Below, piece after piece: positions 1-8,988 of a stretch of DNA of 53,738 nt. Position 1 is the stretch's first letter. The number at the start of each line of letters is the position of its first letter. The DNA comes from an uncultured Blautia sp. (GTDB lineage Bacteria > Bacillota > Clostridia > Lachnospirales > Lachnospiraceae). The notes below the pieces were generated by a model that was given only the letters and a program-made list of their open reading frames with translations, was not told the DNA's origin and did no database searches. The translations under genes and the position numbers were made by a program. The stretch covers positions 1 through 53,738 of the forward strand of contig CAKRXU010000018.1 of the NCBI GenBank assembly GCA_934424575.1, written 5' to 3'.

Positions 1-420
1 TTTTTGATATTCACCCATTTTCCGTTTTGCTTCTGTTCGATGATATATCCGGATGCTGCTGTGCTTCTGTTCCAGTTCAGTGTAATCGTACTGGATGTTC
101 TGCTTCCGATCCTCACTCCTGATACCTTCGGCAGGATCGTTGCTCCCGTCACATTGGTATAGTTGCCATGCATGGAAGTTTTGGTGTCACTATCCCAGGT
201 AAAAGCCTTGATCCTGAAATCATAGTATCTTCCCGCACTTAAGTTCTCCACACGATATGTCACTGTGCTGTTTCCTGAGATCTTTTTGATATTCACCCAT
301 TTTCCGTTTTGTTTCTGTTCAATGATATATCCGGATGCAGATGTGTTTTTGTTCCAGCTCAGTGTGATCGTATTGGATGTTCTGCCCGTAATCTTCACTC
401 CTGTCATGGCACTCGGCTTC
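1..420 (-). repeat. Fibronectin-III coding repeats, 282-bp period
   Basis: Two tandem Fn3 units (the outer one cut by the edge) repeat with a 282-bp period; for example the same segment TTTTTGAT starts at 1 and at 283. They match the units at about 1680-2480 in the neighbouring gene closely at the DNA level. Confidence 0.85.
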
Positions 421-1622
421 ACAAGGACTTTTTCTACCGTTATACTCTTTGAAAATTTCAGTCCTTCAACATTTGCTGTGATCACCGCTGTACCAGCTTT
501 GCGTCCAGTCACCACGCCTTTATTGTCCACACTCGCCACTGTCGCATCAGATGACGTCCAGGTAATACCATTTACCGGAACCATAGCACTGTAATACGCT
601 GACATTTCTAAATCTGCAGTAGATTTTTCAGAAACTTTTATTTTATCCTTGAGCCCTGTAATACTTCCCTGAACTCTGTTCGCAGCAACTTCTACTGTCT
701 GCGTACAGTTATCGATCGCAGGACCGCCACTCTGATCAAGCACTGCGCCGGTACTAGAATATTCTCCTGCAGTAGCATTGAAATATGCCGTATTTGAATT
801 AATAAATGAAGCCACACCTACATAAGAATTGGATGGATTTATCATCTGTGTATAATGCCCTGTTACAGCACCAGTCTGATTTACCCAGTCCGTTTTTTCT
901 CCATACCACTGCTGGATTCCTGTTATCATTGATCTGCTCCAGTTCCATGCCAGTACTTCTCCCCAGCTCTGCATACCATTCGGTGACTTTGCATCCCAAC
1001 ATGTACGACCATTAAGGCGATTATGTGCGGTCCATACGGCTCCAACGGAAGCTTCTGCTGCTCGGATTCTTGCAATGTACTCCAGATCTGCCGACCATTT
1101 GATTGGTACATAATCTGATGGTGTAAGGTTCCTGCTCGGATTACGTGGGTCCTGAACTCCCTCATCGCAGGCTTCCTTTCTTATCCTGTTGATCTCATCC
1201 AAAGCACCCTGCCTGTCTGACAGATAGCTTCCTTTTACTCCGATCAGTACACATCCATCTCTTGCAGTTGTCACATCTGTGGAAAGGATCTGGTTTGATG
1301 ATCCCCATGAAATACCACTGGATTCTGCCGTCTCTTCTTCCACCGTGATTTCATCTGCCTGTTCGCCGTCTGAAAAAAGATTTTCTGTTCCTGCTGTCAC
1401 ATCTGTGTCTTCCGTTCCATCCAGAAAATCCGCCTCACCGGAAAGATCATCCGTTTCTGTCTCAGCTTCCACGCTGTATTCAGGAAATTCTTCCTGTCCT
1501 TCATCATCAGCAAAATCAACGACTGCCGCATCATCTGTCAGATCTGCGGCATACGCACTGATACTGCCACTCTCTAATGCAAGCATTAAACCTAATATCA
1601 ATGCCAGACTTTTTCTTTTCAT
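1..1622 (-). CDS. Secreted CAP/SCP-domain protein with Ig-like and fibronectin-III repeats (3' end beyond window)
   Basis: The reading frame is open from ATG at 1622 to the left edge, so about 540 residues are visible and the C-terminus is missing. A strong ribosome-binding site (AAGGAGGA, 1629-1636) sits 6-7 nt before the ATG. Layout: signal peptide (residues 1-26, ending AYA-AD), an acidic low-complexity linker (27-110), a CAP/SCP domain (about 138-285, with the signature GHYTQMI near 255), a BIG2-like Ig domain (about 320-395, ending in a TVASVDNKGVVTG-type motif), then fibronectin-III units of 94 residues from about 405. Bacterial CAP proteins are secreted and some bind or modify wall or lipid components; the substrate here is unknown. 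The gene starts 21 nt after the stop of the transglutaminase-like gene, so the two are probably co-transcribed, and their Fn3 repeats are very similar. Confidence 0.85.
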   Translation of the reverse strand, partial: MKRKSLALILGLMLALESGSISAYAADLTDDAAVVDFADDEGQEEFPEYSVEAETETDDLSGEADFLDGTEDTDVTAGTENLFSDGEQADEITVEEETAESSGISWGSSNQILSTDVTTARDGCVLIGVKGSYLSDRQGALDEINRIRKEACDEGVQDPRNPSRNLTPSDYVPIKWSADLEYIARIRAAEASVGAVWTAHNRLNGRTCWDAKSPNGMQSWGEVLAWNWSRSMITGIQQWYGEKTDWVNQTGAVTGHYTQMINPSNSYVGVASFINSNTAYFNATAGEYSSTGAVLDQSGGPAIDNCTQTVEVAANRVQGSITGLKDKIKVSEKSTADLEMSAYYSAMVPVNGITWTSSDATVASVDNKGVVTGRKAGTAVITANVEGLKFSKSITVEKVLVKPSAMTGVKITGRTSNTITLSWNKNTSASGYIIEQKQNGKWVNIKKISGNSTVTYRVENLSAGRYYDFRIKAFTWDSDTKTSMHGNYTNVTGATILPKVSGVRIGSRTSSTITLNWNRSTAASGYIIEQKQNGKWVNIK

Positions 1623-1643
1623 GTTTTTTCCTCCTTATAAACA

Positions 1644-3644
1644 TTACTTCATTGTTGTACTGGATATATTTGTATAATCACTGTGCACGGAAGTTCTGGT
1701 TGTATTATCCCATGTAAAAGCTTTGATTCTGAAATCATATTTCGTTCCCGCCTTTAAGTTTGCCACACGGATTGTCACGGTTGTGTTTCCTGAGATCTTT
1801 TTAATATTCACCCATTTTCCGTTTTGCTTCTGTTCGATGATATATCCGGATGCTGCTGTGCTCCTGTTCCACCCTAGAGTGATCGCATTTGACGTTCTGC
1901 TTTTAATTTTCACCCCTGATACCTTCGGCAGGATCGTTGCTCCTGTTACATTGGCATAGTCACTGTGTACGGAAGTTCTGGTCGTATTGTCCCATGTAAA
2001 TGCCTTTACTCGAAAATCATAGCTTTTTCCCGCACTTAAGTTTGCCACGCGGTACGTTACGGTACTGTTTCCTGAAATCTTTTTGATATTTGTCCACTTT
2101 CCATTTTGCTTCTGCTCAATGACATATCCAGATGCTGCTGTGCTCTTGTTCCAGTTCAGAGTGATCGCATTGGATGTCCTGCTTCCGATCCTCACTCCCG
2201 CTACCTTCGGCAGGGTCGTTGCCCCTGTCACATTAGTATAGTTGCCATGCACGGAAGTTTTGGTATCATTATTCCAGATAAATGCTTTGATCCTGAAATC
2301 ATAGTATCTTCCCGCACTTAAATTCTCCACACGGTACGTTACTGTGCTGTTTCCTGAGATCTTTTTGATGCTTGTCCATTTTCCGTTTTGTTTCTGTTCG
2401 ATGATATATCCGGATGCGGATGTGTTTTTGTTCCAGCTCAGTGTGATCGCATTGGATGTTCGACCTGCGATCTTAACCCCTTTTACATCTGCCGGCTTTG
2501 AAATTTCAGTTTGCGGTTTGTAGTCAGCCGATGCCATTGGGTAATCTTCTGGCATATACATTTTTTTATACCAGTCATCTATTCCATTCCAAAGGTTCTT
2601 TTTCAGGAAATAAGAAGAAGAGGAAATGCCAGGGTATGCGCCAACGGATGCATCCAGATGATAATACACCCTGCCAATCTTTACAATATTCCATTCATGA
2701 GTTCCACTCCCATCTCCATCGCCCATTACTATTCTTGCATCCAGCCCTGCTTCCAGGGCTATCCTGTAGAATGCTTCCGCAAAGCCCCAGCTGCTTGTCA
2801 CTCCTTTTACCAGTGCACCATAAGCCGTATTGCTTACTCCATTAGGATTCGCACAATAATAAGCATCTTTATAAAAGCTTACATTGTTACAGAGATAATC
2901 ATATATTTTTTTTGCCTTTGTATAATCTGACTGGTTTGCAAGATTCAATGATGAAAGCACCTGTTTGATCTTTGCGTCTGTTTCTTGATCCTCAGCATAA
3001 GTACTCTTATATTCAAACTGATAATCAACTGTCACAATATATTTTTGTGTTGTAACCCATCCATCGTCAGTAACGTGTCCCGATTCTTCTGTCCTCTGCC
3101 GCATTGTATAACTAGTATGGGTATTGTTGCTAATAGTATCTCCCTCTGTGGATTTTCCTGTATGTTTTTGCAGCAGATTCCAGGTTCTGTAGCCTATATT
3201 CAAGTCCAGCGCCTCACGGTTATCAAAAGTTGCTACGACTCTTACTTCTGACTGATGTTTTTTCACCTGTTCACGGAGAAAAGCGGCTGTCGCTTCATCT
3301 GTTGTATACGTGAAAGTCACTCCAGAGCCTACCTCTGGGGTATCTCCCTCTTCGGTCTGGATTCCCTGCTGGGCTTCTGTTCCATCAGAAAAGAGTTCTG
3401 TCTGAGCAGAATCAGAAAAAATCTCTGTTCCTTCTTCCTGTATTTCTTCTGCATTTCCATCTTCCAGATCTGCTTCTTCGATATCCGGGCTTTCAGCTGC
3501 TTCATCCAGACTGTCTGTTTCCTCTTCAATCTGAACATCTGAAAAATCCGAAAAATCTTCTGCTGCCTGGACAAATGTCGCATTAGAAGAAGCGAGTATT
3601 GCTGCTGCAAGCATAGTTGATAAGATAATATGCCTCTGTTTCAT
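1644..3644 (-). CDS. Secreted transglutaminase-like protein with three Fn3 repeats; catalytic Cys replaced by Ser
   Basis: I chose ATG 3644 (666 aa) because AGGGGG (3651-3656) lies 6 nt upstream; the frame itself opens further up. Layout: signal peptide (1-28, ending VQA-AE), acidic Glu/Asp/Ser linker (29-108), a domain of about 110-370 that contains the transglutaminase-like core, then three 94-residue Fn3 units (about 388-663). In the core the family's Cys-Gln-Gly-(Tyr/Phe)-Ala motif reads Ser-Trp-Gly-Phe-Ala (Ser285, codon 2790-2792), while the His (GTHEWN, His316) and Asp (YHLDAS, Asp331) are kept. The protein may therefore be a binding pseudoenzyme rather than a protease or cross-linking enzyme. 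Its own promoter is at 3718-3746. It shares its Fn3 array with the downstream CAP protein, which suggests that both sit on the same extracellular scaffold. Confidence 0.85.
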   Translation of the reverse strand: MKQRHIILSTMLAAAILASSNATFVQAAEDFSDFSDVQIEEETDSLDEAAESPDIEEADLEDGNAEEIQEEGTEIFSDSAQTELFSDGTEAQQGIQTEEGDTPEVGSGVTFTYTTDEATAAFLREQVKKHQSEVRVVATFDNREALDLNIGYRTWNLLQKHTGKSTEGDTISNNTHTSYTMRQRTEESGHVTDDGWVTTQKYIVTVDYQFEYKSTYAEDQETDAKIKQVLSSLNLANQSDYTKAKKIYDYLCNNVSFYKDAYYCANPNGVSNTAYGALVKGVTSSWGFAEAFYRIALEAGLDARIVMGDGDGSGTHEWNIVKIGRVYYHLDASVGAYPGISSSSYFLKKNLWNGIDDWYKKMYMPEDYPMASADYKPQTEISKPADVKGVKIAGRTSNAITLSWNKNTSASGYIIEQKQNGKWTSIKKISGNSTVTYRVENLSAGRYYDFRIKAFIWNNDTKTSVHGNYTNVTGATTLPKVAGVRIGSRTSNAITLNWNKSTAASGYVIEQKQNGKWTNIKKISGNSTVTYRVANLSAGKSYDFRVKAFTWDNTTRTSVHSDYANVTGATILPKVSGVKIKSRTSNAITLGWNRSTAASGYIIEQKQNGKWVNIKKISGNTTVTIRVANLKAGTKYDFRIKAFTWDNTTRTSVHSDYTNISSTTMK
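1680..2490 (-). repeat. Three tandem Fn3 coding repeats, 282-bp period
   Basis: Three consecutive 94-codon units; the segment TTTTTGAT recurs at 2080 and 2362, exactly 282 bp apart. The first translated unit carries NTSASG and the later ones STAASG, the same order seen in the adjacent CAP gene. Confidence 0.85.
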
Positions 3645-3717
3645 TTTCATCCCCCTGCCAGTGTTCTCTGTTTTCAGTAAATTTCGTAATATTTTCCGAA
3701 CTGTAAAATTCTCTTTT

Positions 3718-3746
3718 ATTATAATATATATACTCTGTACAAACAA
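3718..3746 (-). promoter_or_regulatory. Predicted sigma-A promoter of the transglutaminase-like/CAP gene pair
   Basis: Minus strand TTGTTT (3741-3746), 17-bp spacer, perfect TATAAT (3718-3723). It gives a leader of about 65 nt before the ATG at 3644. Confidence 0.6.
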
Positions 3747-3820
3747 GTTCTTTGTGCCTGATTCTTCTCTCCCAATATATAAATCGTGTTATTGTTTACA
3801 GTAATCTGTTCAACAAAAAA

Positions 3821-3867
3821 GCAGATGTTTTTTCTCTGTTCTGTTTTTACAGTGAAAAACCATCTGC
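3821..3867 (-). terminator. Intrinsic terminator after the YYY membrane protein genes
   Basis: A GCAGATG...CATCTGC stem extended by a T/A-rich stem (about 13 pairs with one mismatch) is followed on the minus strand by six Ts (3815-3820). It starts 10 nt after the stop of the gene ending at 3877. Confidence 0.8.
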
Positions 3868-3876
3868 CTCTTTCTT

Positions 3877-6129
3877 TTATTTTTCGATCTTTACGATATA
3901 AGTCTCCGAATCCTGATCCTGATATACAGTCTCTCCAAGACTCTTCAATTCATCATTATTAAGATTTTCCCCATATTTTTCCCTCTCACAGGAACCTGCA
4001 AAAATATAGGAGATATCATATTTCTCAATCAGCTTGCGCACTTCTGCATCATCTGTTGAAGTATAGATTGTTTCTATCTCACCGGATTTTTCGTTCAGGT
4101 CTGCCACATCATTTCGCCACAGCCATTCATGTACATACCATCCCATCACTGTCGGAAGTCCGGTCATCGCAGAAACCCGCTCATATTCAGAGTAACTGTC
4201 TCCGTTTGCTTCCAGGACTACCGGAGAATCCTGAATATTGGCTTTGAGCCATTTGATCGCACCGACATCCTCCGGATAATCTGTTTCCAGAAAAGCAGTC
4301 GCATTTAGTCCCTTATACTGGGACGGGTCCAGCACCTGTCCAAACCAGGAATCCACGCTTTTTCCGAAATATCCGCAGGTCCAGAGAAGGAGGACAAGTC
4401 CGATCGCCGCAACTGCTTTCAGGATCTTTTTGCGGTTTACGATCAGCAGACGAAAGATCACATACGCCATCGTCAACCCAAACATGATATATGCCTGATA
4501 AGTCAGTTTGAACATCGTATTGGCACGGGCATTTCCATTTTCATAAATGTCGCGCACATAGACCAGCTCCGGAATTGCCACAAGTCCGATCGCACACAGG
4601 CCCATGAGCACAGCAAAAAGATCCGGCGTACGGATTGCTTTCATCAGACGGTACAGTGACCTGTGATTTAACTTCTTAAGTTTCTCTACGATCAGCGAGA
4701 TCACGAATACAAGTGTCAGGATCGTCGGAAGTCCCCACAGGATCAGAAGCTGATGTGGAAGGGAATGGTTCTGTGCCAGTCTCACGCCCTGCACCATAGT
4801 TGTAAACTGAAGCGTAAACGGAAGGATGATCACCGTTGCAACCGCAAAGATCTCCACTGCCTGTGCCGCTGTCACTGCGATGATCCGTTTGATATCACCC
4901 TTCAGACAGATGATATTCATAAACAATACGGTTCCGCCTGTCACAACATAATAGATCACAAAATCCCAGTAATTTGTCCAGTGGAACATCCCAAGCAGCA
5001 TGGAAGCTGCAAGGATCTGTGGCATCAGAAGCTGTTTCATCCAGAATTTCCGGCGTCCCAGCTGTTCTACAGAAAGTGTTGTGTTTCGTACTTTCTGCAT
5101 CCAGGCATAGAGAAGCCCCAGCAGGAGCAGCACAAACATGATATTTACCACATGTGCATGCAGGTCTCCCAGCACAAAAGAATAACACGGAAATTCATGG
5201 ATCGTCTTATCTGGTACATCCGGATTAAATCCAATATAGCGCGTCGCATCCGGAAACCAGTAGCTGCTTACTTCCTCACCTTTTAATTTCTGGATCAGCG
5301 GGATGATCTGTGCATAGACAACATAGTGCATATTTCCTGCAATAGAAACCGCAAGGCCTGCAAGAAATCCTGTAACAGATGGAAGTCCCTTTTTCCATCC
5401 ACTGACTTTTTTGCCCTGCATGTCCAGTGTCATCTGATGTACCAGTGAAAATGGAAGTACAAAAGCAAATGCTGCCACAAAAGTACGCATCAGATTATAG
5501 GTGAGTTCCACCTGCGCTCCTGAAATTTTTGTCAGGAATACTGCAAAATACTGCCCGCCATAATAGTAATTGATCTTTCCCTGAGAATACCAGAGGTCTG
5601 TTGCCGGAAGTGTTTTGCTCCTCATCATGGCTTCCATAAAACCATAGTCCATAAATTTCTCAGTTCCATGCGCTGCCGGGTGGAATCCTGCCAGATAAGT
5701 CCACATAAGAAATACCGCAAAGAACAAGATTTCCTCCACATAGACCAGATCCAGATTGTTGATCGGCAGACATTCATATCCTTCTTTTCGCTGTTTTTCA
5801 TACAGAAAGATACTGACAACTGCAAATACCACGGTGACACCCACACAGCTGGCGGTTGTAAATTTGAGTATCCTGATTGATACCAGGAACCAGGTCAGAA
5901 ATCCTGTGATCGTGATGGACACAACTTTGGAGAACATCCAGCCTTTGTCCGCAAATCCACGGAACAGCCGTCCTGTGACCGCCATTCCCACGATCCCAAG
6001 TACCGCAGCAAGGAGATACCATGTCCAGAAAGTCCACACATCGCCCTTCAGCAGAAACGCTGACAGTGCCACAAGAAGAGCCGCCGGTATGACTCTTATT
6101 ATTGTTTTTTTAATCATTTGAGGTTTCAT
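3877..6129 (-). CDS. Large multi-spanning membrane protein, DUF2298 / Chlor_Arch_YYY family
   Basis: 750 aa, with a dozen or more hydrophobic membrane segments. It has the family hallmark of consecutive tyrosines (INYYYGGQYF, residues 187-195) after the conserved DYGFMEAMMRS segment, and the GDLHAH motif (321-326) after EFPCYSF. Proteins of this family are thought to be GT-C-like (ArnT/Pmt-type) glycosyltransferases or membrane sugar-handling enzymes, but the reaction is not established. The C-terminal soluble part ends in a TIYTSTDD...ISYIFAG segment that resembles the end of the protein encoded just upstream. The start overlaps the end of that upstream gene by 20 nt, so the pair is translationally coupled and the products probably work together at the membrane. 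Confidence 0.85.
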   Translation of the reverse strand: MKPQMIKKTIIRVIPAALLVALSAFLLKGDVWTFWTWYLLAAVLGIVGMAVTGRLFRGFADKGWMFSKVVSITITGFLTWFLVSIRILKFTTASCVGVTVVFAVVSIFLYEKQRKEGYECLPINNLDLVYVEEILFFAVFLMWTYLAGFHPAAHGTEKFMDYGFMEAMMRSKTLPATDLWYSQGKINYYYGGQYFAVFLTKISGAQVELTYNLMRTFVAAFAFVLPFSLVHQMTLDMQGKKVSGWKKGLPSVTGFLAGLAVSIAGNMHYVVYAQIIPLIQKLKGEEVSSYWFPDATRYIGFNPDVPDKTIHEFPCYSFVLGDLHAHVVNIMFVLLLLGLLYAWMQKVRNTTLSVEQLGRRKFWMKQLLMPQILAASMLLGMFHWTNYWDFVIYYVVTGGTVLFMNIICLKGDIKRIIAVTAAQAVEIFAVATVIILPFTLQFTTMVQGVRLAQNHSLPHQLLILWGLPTILTLVFVISLIVEKLKKLNHRSLYRLMKAIRTPDLFAVLMGLCAIGLVAIPELVYVRDIYENGNARANTMFKLTYQAYIMFGLTMAYVIFRLLIVNRKKILKAVAAIGLVLLLWTCGYFGKSVDSWFGQVLDPSQYKGLNATAFLETDYPEDVGAIKWLKANIQDSPVVLEANGDSYSEYERVSAMTGLPTVMGWYVHEWLWRNDVADLNEKSGEIETIYTSTDDAEVRKLIEKYDISYIFAGSCEREKYGENLNNDELKSLGETVYQDQDSETYIVKIEK

Positions 6130-8113
6130 AAATTCTTATTCTCCCATCCTCTGACTGATACACCAGACGGAATGCTTTCGCAATAACATCTTCTCTGCAT
6201 TCAGTTTCTTCGAATTCCATTCCATCTTCGAATAAAATATAGGTGATTTTTTCCTGCTTTACAAGCTTTTTCACAGTATTTTCATCAGTTGAACTGTAAA
6301 TCGTCTTTGCGATCTCTGCACGGCCATACGTATCATATCCGGCAGACCACGCATAATATGGCCATCCCATATACATCATAACACCTGCCATCGTCACTTC
6401 ACTGATGCTGTATTCCGGTGTGAGGATCAGATCTCTGCTGGTGAGATTTTCTGCCAGCCAGTCCGTCAGTGCACTGTTCATATTCACAGTTACTCTCCGA
6501 CCCGGTCCATTATCCCGGACAATGATCACAAAATCGTAAACTCCTGTAATTGTCAGGCAGATACTAAGGATCACCGCTATCATCTTCCGGCAGATATTTT
6601 TCTGAAACAGTCGCGTAACTGCCCATCCCCAGAACATCGCCACGAAAGCATACGAGATCATAATATATTTCTGGTTTACTGCAATATCCGGTGTCAGTGA
6701 AACGCAGAATGCAAAGAACAGTGGAAACAAAAAGCTGAACAGGATAACTCTCTGTTTACGATCCTTCAGAAAATATAAAAGCACCAGTGCACCAAGGAAA
6801 AAGATCCCGCTCATCTGCAGAAGGAACCACAATACCCCGGGCACAGATCTGTCCTCTGCCAGAAATCCCCAGTAAAAAGAAGTACTCACTGCACTGCCCC
6901 AGATAAACACTTTTGCCTGGAGTTCTGCAAAAATAACTGCTGTCACCGCAGTCAGAAGATAATCAAGTTTTCCATCTGAAAAAGCCGCAAATCCACACAG
7001 GATCAGAAGTCCGCCGATAACAGCTGCCCCGTTCCAGAAAGAAGTCATACCCAGCATCATGCCGGCAAAAAGAGCATTTTCCAGATTTCGGCTCTTCCAG
7101 GCTTCTTTGCTCAGTATTCTTCCTGTAAGCCAGCGCCAGCCTTTTTCTTCGTGATCACATCCGGCTTCTACCCAGTCTATGAACATCCACAATGCCAGTG
7201 TAACGATCAGAAGTCCAAAAGCCAGATGTCTCTGATTCAGATAAACATTAAAGTTCCAGAGTCCCCAGTCCTCATTTGGTGTATAACCAATAAATTTCAG
7301 ATTGGTTTTAAGTGTTTCTATCAGATCTCCTGCTGTAAAATGTTCGATCACAAAATGAAAGAACGTCAACGCGCTCCGAAAAAAGAAAAATACGATCGTC
7401 ATCACAGAAGCTGCAAGGCTTCCTGTAATCCGAAGTGCCAGATTATAAAGCATTGCCAGAAACGCCAGCAATACCAGAATGCTTGTGATATTGTAAGCAA
7501 AGTCAAGACGCAGTCCAAGAAATTCCAGATTTCCCACAAGAAACTGAAACATAAAATGATATTTTACATCCTGACCTCCAAAATGCGGGTACTGTGTTGG
7601 AAAATTATTTCCCAGTGAAAAAGACCGCATCATCGCTGTATGCGGTGCATAATCCCCGTAAACCGTATAGCCGGAATAAAGGATCCCGTCTTTTATGTAG
7701 AACACATAAAACATGATCCACGTAATGAACACAGAAAGAATCACAAATAAAATCAGTTCTATCCGAAATTGTTTCTTATTGCAGATCAGATTCCGTTCAT
7801 ATTTTGACAGCACTGTATGTGTTTTTCGATATCTTTTGATATATAAAACAAGCAAAAACACAACTGCACTGACCATTACTACGGTATTTCCATAAAAAAG
7901 CGGTTTCTCTGCACCTGCTGAACTGGCGGCCCAGGAAACCATATAGGTGATCCATCCAAATGTCAGGATCCCCACTCCGATTGCACCGGAAGCCACTATC
8001 CAGAACTGATTTACCGTAATCTTGTCGTTTTTTCTGTCGGCGGTTGTAAAAAACACAGCCGAAATTTCTTTTCCAATCAATATTGCCAGCAGACAATAAA
8101 TAATTCCCAGCAT
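6110..8113 (-). CDS. Large multi-spanning membrane protein, GT-C/YYY-like, paralogue of the next gene
   Basis: 667 aa, mostly hydrophobic, starting at ATG 8113 with an AGAGGT site upstream. A loop at about residues 156-185 (DYAPHTAMMRSFSLG followed by a QYPHFGG segment) occupies the same place as the conserved loop of the downstream YYY protein (DYGFMEAMMRS). The C-terminal soluble segment (TIYSSTDENTVKKLV) closely parallels the downstream protein's TIYTSTDDAEVRKLI. The two look like diverged tandem duplicates, this copy without the exact YYY signature. The likely role is a polyprenyl-phosphate-sugar-dependent membrane glycosyltransferase or its partner; the substrate is unknown. It is the first gene of a two-gene unit with its own promoter (8173-8201) and a terminator at 3821-3867. 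Confidence 0.75.
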   Translation of the reverse strand: MLGIIYCLLAILIGKEISAVFFTTADRKNDKITVNQFWIVASGAIGVGILTFGWITYMVSWAASSAGAEKPLFYGNTVVMVSAVVFLLVLYIKRYRKTHTVLSKYERNLICNKKQFRIELILFVILSVFITWIMFYVFYIKDGILYSGYTVYGDYAPHTAMMRSFSLGNNFPTQYPHFGGQDVKYHFMFQFLVGNLEFLGLRLDFAYNITSILVLLAFLAMLYNLALRITGSLAASVMTIVFFFFRSALTFFHFVIEHFTAGDLIETLKTNLKFIGYTPNEDWGLWNFNVYLNQRHLAFGLLIVTLALWMFIDWVEAGCDHEEKGWRWLTGRILSKEAWKSRNLENALFAGMMLGMTSFWNGAAVIGGLLILCGFAAFSDGKLDYLLTAVTAVIFAELQAKVFIWGSAVSTSFYWGFLAEDRSVPGVLWFLLQMSGIFFLGALVLLYFLKDRKQRVILFSFLFPLFFAFCVSLTPDIAVNQKYIMISYAFVAMFWGWAVTRLFQKNICRKMIAVILSICLTITGVYDFVIIVRDNGPGRRVTVNMNSALTDWLAENLTSRDLILTPEYSISEVTMAGVMMYMGWPYYAWSAGYDTYGRAEIAKTIYSSTDENTVKKLVKQEKITYILFEDGMEFEETECREDVIAKAFRLVYQSEDGRIRIYETSND

Positions 8114-8172
8114 AAATATAACCTCTGTAATTCATTATTCTTTAGCATGTATGCCCAGTTTATCTCAGATGT

Positions 8173-8201
8173 AGTATAACAGAATACGAAATCAATAGCA
8201 A
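8173..8201 (-). promoter_or_regulatory. Predicted promoter of the paired YYY-like membrane genes
   Basis: Minus strand TTGCTA (8196-8201), 17-bp spacer, TATACT (8173-8178). It lies in the 96-nt gap after the amidase gene. Confidence 0.6.
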
Positions 8202-8209
8202 AAAAAGTT

Positions 8210-8929
8210 TCACTGCTTCTGTAAATATGCCAGGATTCCCTCTGCCAGGGCCGATGCAACTTTTCCCTGATATTCTTCTGTCTGGAGAAGAGCCGCTTCC
8301 TCCGGGTTTGTGAGGAAACCGCATTCCGCGATCACCAGTAATCCCTTACTCCTCTTGAGCAGATAGTAACTCGTATTTCCTTTGATCTCCCGTGGCCGCT
8401 CAACTTCAAGGACTGTATTCAGGCTTTCCTGCAGGTCTGCTGCCAGTTCTTTCCCTTCACTGGATGTTTCATAATAAAAAACCTGCGGGCCTTTTACCAT
8501 GGGATCATGGTAGCTGTTCTGATGAATGCTGACCGTCAGTACAGGTGCGGTCTCATCGATCAGGGCGATCCTCCTCTGCATATCCTGTGCCTTTTTATTC
8601 TGTGCGGAGTCATCATAAAGTCCCTGGTCGCTCTCTCTAGTCAGCATGACGGTATAGCCCTTTTCTTCCAGCTTTTCCTTAAGCAAAAGGCTCACGGACA
8701 GATTGATTCCTTTCTCCTCCAGCCCATCTACGCCGATCATGCCCGGATCGCTTCCACCGTGTCCCGGATCCAATACGATCACGTTTTTCTTTGTTTCCAC
8801 TGTTTCGGAATTCATCCAGACAGACACTGCCGCAGCCTGTCTGGACAGAAAATAAAAACATATCAGAAAAAAACATGCCATCACCAGTTCCATCTTATAT
8901 TTTCGCAAAAAGAACACACCCTTTCGCAT
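8210..8929 (-). CDS. cwlD: Sporulation N-acetylmuramoyl-L-alanine amidase, CwlD-like
   Basis: Amidase_3 family zinc hydrolase. In spore formers CwlD acts with PdaA to make the muramic-delta-lactam of cortex peptidoglycan. One N-terminal membrane anchor (about residues 14-36) is followed by the catalytic domain: Zn ligands His57 (LDPGHGG), Glu72 (EEKGINL) and His136 (SIHQN), and the catalytic Glu in IAECGFL. ATG 8929 has a poor ribosome-binding site. A TTG at 8908 (product MRKYKMEL...) follows GAAAGGG and fits better with the predicted sigma-E promoter at 8941-8966, which would leave only about 5 nt before ATG 8929. The gene directly follows sigE, a position where sigG lies in Bacillus. Confidence 0.88.
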   Translation of the reverse strand: MRKGVFFLRKYKMELVMACFFLICFYFLSRQAAAVSVWMNSETVETKKNVIVLDPGHGGSDPGMIGVDGLEEKGINLSVSLLLKEKLEEKGYTVMLTRESDQGLYDDSAQNKKAQDMQRRIALIDETAPVLTVSIHQNSYHDPMVKGPQVFYYETSSEGKELAADLQESLNTVLEVERPREIKGNTSYYLLKRSKGLLVIAECGFLTNPEEAALLQTEEYQGKVASALAEGILAYLQKQ

Positions 8930-8940
8930 ATTCTTTTTAT

Positions 8941-8966
8941 ATATATGCCCGGGTGCGCTCTTTTAT
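8941..8966 (-). promoter_or_regulatory. Candidate sigma-E promoter upstream of cwlD
   Basis: Minus strand ATA (8964-8966), 16-bp spacer, CATATAT (8941-8947), close to the Bacillus sigma-E pattern ATA-N16-18-CATACAT. cwlD is a known sigma-E target in Bacillus. Short motif, so moderate confidence. Confidence 0.45.
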
Positions 8967-8988
8967 AAACAAAAACGATGATGTCTGT

